Part shown: positions 6,508 through 7,777 of the stretch, piece by piece
Layout of the letters: each line of letters opens with the position of its first letter
Position numbering within the stretch: the first letter of the stretch is position 1
Notes under the pieces: model-generated
Databases searched by the model: none
Seen by the model: the letters and a program-made list of their open reading frames with translations, nothing else
What the model was told of the DNA's origin: nothing
Assembly: GCA_023388835.1 (NCBI GenBank)
Contig: JAEWFK010000153.1
Span: 1 to 7,777 of the forward strand
Source of the DNA: Pseudomonadota bacterium
GTDB taxonomy: Bacteria > Pseudomonadota > Gammaproteobacteria > Burkholderiales > Burkholderiaceae_B
Reading direction: 5' to 3'
DNA: 7,777 bases
Program-made: the position numbers and the translations under genes

Positions 6508-7638
6508 TCAGCGTGCCGCCAAAGGCACGTACTCGGTTCTCTCGGCCAAATCGCGCACGGTGTCGGCGGGCACCTCGCCCAACACAGTCAGCCAATGCTC
6601 GCCCATGCGCTTGCGATAAACGCTCATGGCTCCTTTCCGCGCCAGGCCGGGAGTGCGCACCCGGCCGCCGGATTCCGCATAGGCCTCGATGAAGACAGAA
6701 ATTGACGAGAGGCCATCCGACGCCACCAATTGCTTCACCTTTCGATCTGCCTTCATGTGCCGCGTCACCTGTGTCAGCGGCTGATACCCGGGCGGAAGCG
6801 GAATGCGCCAGCCCTCGGCGGCCAGATCCACTTCGTTTACGGGTACTTCGACCACATCCCATCCCTTGGTATTCCAGGCGGGCTGCAGGGCGTCAGGCTG
6901 AACGCCCTTGCCGACCTCCAGCGTGTTGAACACGACCTGGGTCAGTACGCCCTCGGGACCCACGGTCTGGGCCCTGAGCAGCAATCCGGTGGCCTGATCG
7001 GCGCACAGGCGATAACCGTAGCGTTGGGTATCACGCGGTGTAAGGGTCACTTCGCGGCAATTGCGCCCAGCCACGCGCTCCGGCGCATCGCTGAGCTGGA
7101 GTTCATAGTGAGCGGGCAGCCGGCTTCCGTCATCGAACAGAATGGCGGGAAAGCGGTCTGGCGCGCGGCGCTCCATGAGCACGATCTTGTGCGCCGGCAG
7201 CAGGCACTGCGTGGTTTCGTTATGTCGTATGTACTCGCGCGGTTCGCCGTCCAGTAAAGAGATGCGCTCGCGCTCGCCGGTGCCATCGACAATATGCGCG
7301 ACGCGCGTGGACAGCACCGTGCTGCCTTGCTGGTAGGTATAGACGCCGGCGTAATCCAGCCCGCCGGCTGCTTGCTGCATTTTCACCAGCAGTTCCATTC
7401 CTGGCGATGAGCGATCAGCCTGCGAGGCCAGGACAGGGGCGGCGCCCAGCTGCGCGGCCAGCGCCGCCAGTACCAGACGCTTCAGGCCTGCTCGACTGAA
7501 ACGGCATGTCCGACTGAAACGGCCTGCCCAACTGAAACGGCCGGCCCGACTGAACGGGCGTGCGCTATCGAACCGGCGGACGCCGCCGCATTCCTCCACG
7601 CGCCGCAAAGGCGGCGTTGCTCGGGATGCTGGAGTCAT
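6508..7638 (-). CDS. rseB: Sigma-E regulatory protein RseB/MucB
   Basis: RseB binds the periplasmic domain of the anti-sigma factor RseA and protects it from proteolysis until mislocalised lipids or lipopolysaccharide displace it (family knowledge). The frame gives 376 residues, longer than the roughly 320 of E. coli RseB. From about residue 79 it matches the family: MELLVKMQQAAGGLDYAGVYTYQQG, HIVDGTGERERISLLDGEPREYIR, and the C-terminal domain from about 260 with GWRIPLPPGYQP and GLSSISVFIE. The hydrophobic segment LKRLVLAALAAQLGAAPVLA (52-71) is the signal peptide core, with likely cleavage after A71. Ahead of it are about 51 residues that include a tandem hexapeptide (23-52). The ATG at 7638 is chosen because it overlaps the rseA stop as ATGA. 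The only other ATG, GTG or TTG codons before the signal segment (codons 11 and 14) also lie upstream of the repeat, so the repeat should be translated. Confidence 0.9.
   Translation of the reverse strand: MTPASRATPPLRRVEECGGVRRFDSARPFSRAGRFSWAGRFSRTCRFSRAGLKRLVLAALAAQLGAAPVLASQADRSSPGMELLVKMQQAAGGLDYAGVYTYQQGSTVLSTRVAHIVDGTGERERISLLDGEPREYIRHNETTQCLLPAHKIVLMERRAPDRFPAILFDDGSRLPAHYELQLSDAPERVAGRNCREVTLTPRDTQRYGYRLCADQATGLLLRAQTVGPEGVLTQVVFNTLEVGKGVQPDALQPAWNTKGWDVVEVPVNEVDLAAEGWRIPLPPGYQPLTQVTRHMKADRKVKQLVASDGLSSISVFIEAYAESGGRVRTPGLARKGAMSVYRKRMGEHWLTVLGEVPADTVRDLAERTEYVPLAAR
7485..7574 (-). repeat. 18-bp tandem repeat in the rseB 5' end (four good units plus one degenerate)
   Basis: On the plus strand the units are 7485-7502, 7503-7520, 7521-7538 and 7539-7556, with consensus GGCCTGCCCGACTGAAAC and 1, 2, 1 and 3 mismatches respectively. 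A fifth unit at 7557-7574 matches at 12 of 18 positions. Translated on the minus strand they read FDSARP, FSRAGR, FSWAGR, FSRTCR and FSRAGL (RseB residues 23-52). The unit length is a multiple of three, so copy-number change would keep the frame. It lies directly before the hydrophobic core of the signal peptide. Confidence 0.9.
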
Positions 7639-7777
7639 CGGCCCGATCCCGTCGGCTCAAAGGACACCTGCCGCACGGGCCCGACACCTGTGATGTCGCG
7701 GTGCGCGGCCACGTAGTCGTAAAGGCCTTCGCTATCGTTGGTGGCCAGGACAGGTGTTTCGACGGCGGCGCCGTCGG
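7635..7777 (-). CDS. rseA: Anti-sigma-E factor RseA/MucA, C-terminal fragment (N-terminus outside the window)
   Basis: Only the last 46 codons and the TGA (7637-7635) are present. The fragment contains GLYDYVAAHRDITGVGPVRQVSF (about the last 30 residues), which fits the periplasmic C-terminal end of betaproteobacterial RseA/MucA proteins. In the family this periplasmic part is where RseB binds, while the cytoplasmic N-terminal domain holds sigma-E. Assignment depends partly on position: it is directly upstream of rseB, with the stop overlapping the rseB start by four bases (ATGA), the classic arrangement rpoE-rseA-rseB. The anti-sigma domain and the transmembrane segment cannot be checked because they lie beyond the right edge, as presumably does rpoE. 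Confidence 0.82.
   Translation of the reverse strand, partial: DGAAVETPVLATNDSEGLYDYVAAHRDITGVGPVRQVSFEPTGSGR

Overview
This is a GC-rich chromosomal segment from a betaproteobacterium, most likely of the Alcaligenaceae (Bordetella/Achromobacter/Castellaniella group). The inference rests on gene order and on the general look of the Era, RNase III, LepB and LepA proteins. The genus is not resolved from the sequence alone. All genes lie on the minus strand and are read from high to low coordinates. No RNA genes, insertion sequences, CRISPR arrays or phage genes were seen.

The right part (about 4998-7777) is the end of the sigma-E envelope-stress locus: the C-terminus of the anti-sigma factor RseA/MucA (cut by the window edge), then RseB/MucB, then the periplasmic protease MucD (DegP/HtrA family). 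rseA and rseB overlap by ATGA. mucD follows rseB by 28 bases with a good ribosome binding site. A perfect inverted repeat with a T tract (4940-4977) directly after mucD is a convincing intrinsic terminator that closes this unit.

The left part (1-4824) is a tightly packed housekeeping block: lepA (EF-4), lepB (signal peptidase I), rnc (RNase III), era (ribosome-assembly GTPase) and recO (repair mediator, cut by the left edge). Its genes are 19-21 bases apart or overlap (lepB/rnc by 1 base, era/recO by 8 bases), so co-transcription and translational coupling are likely. The only sizeable non-coding gap is 4825-4997, which holds the mucD terminator and the lepA leader.

The two blocks fit together functionally. 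RseA/RseB sense damaged envelope proteins, MucD degrades or refolds them, LepB matures the exported proteins, and LepA, RNase III and Era act on the ribosome and its RNA. Synteny of sigma-E genes with lepA-lepB-rnc-era-recO is known in proteobacteria, so no new system is claimed. The most unusual feature is an in-frame 18-bp tandem repeat at the start of rseB, which lengthens the N-terminal part of its signal peptide with arginine-rich hexapeptides.
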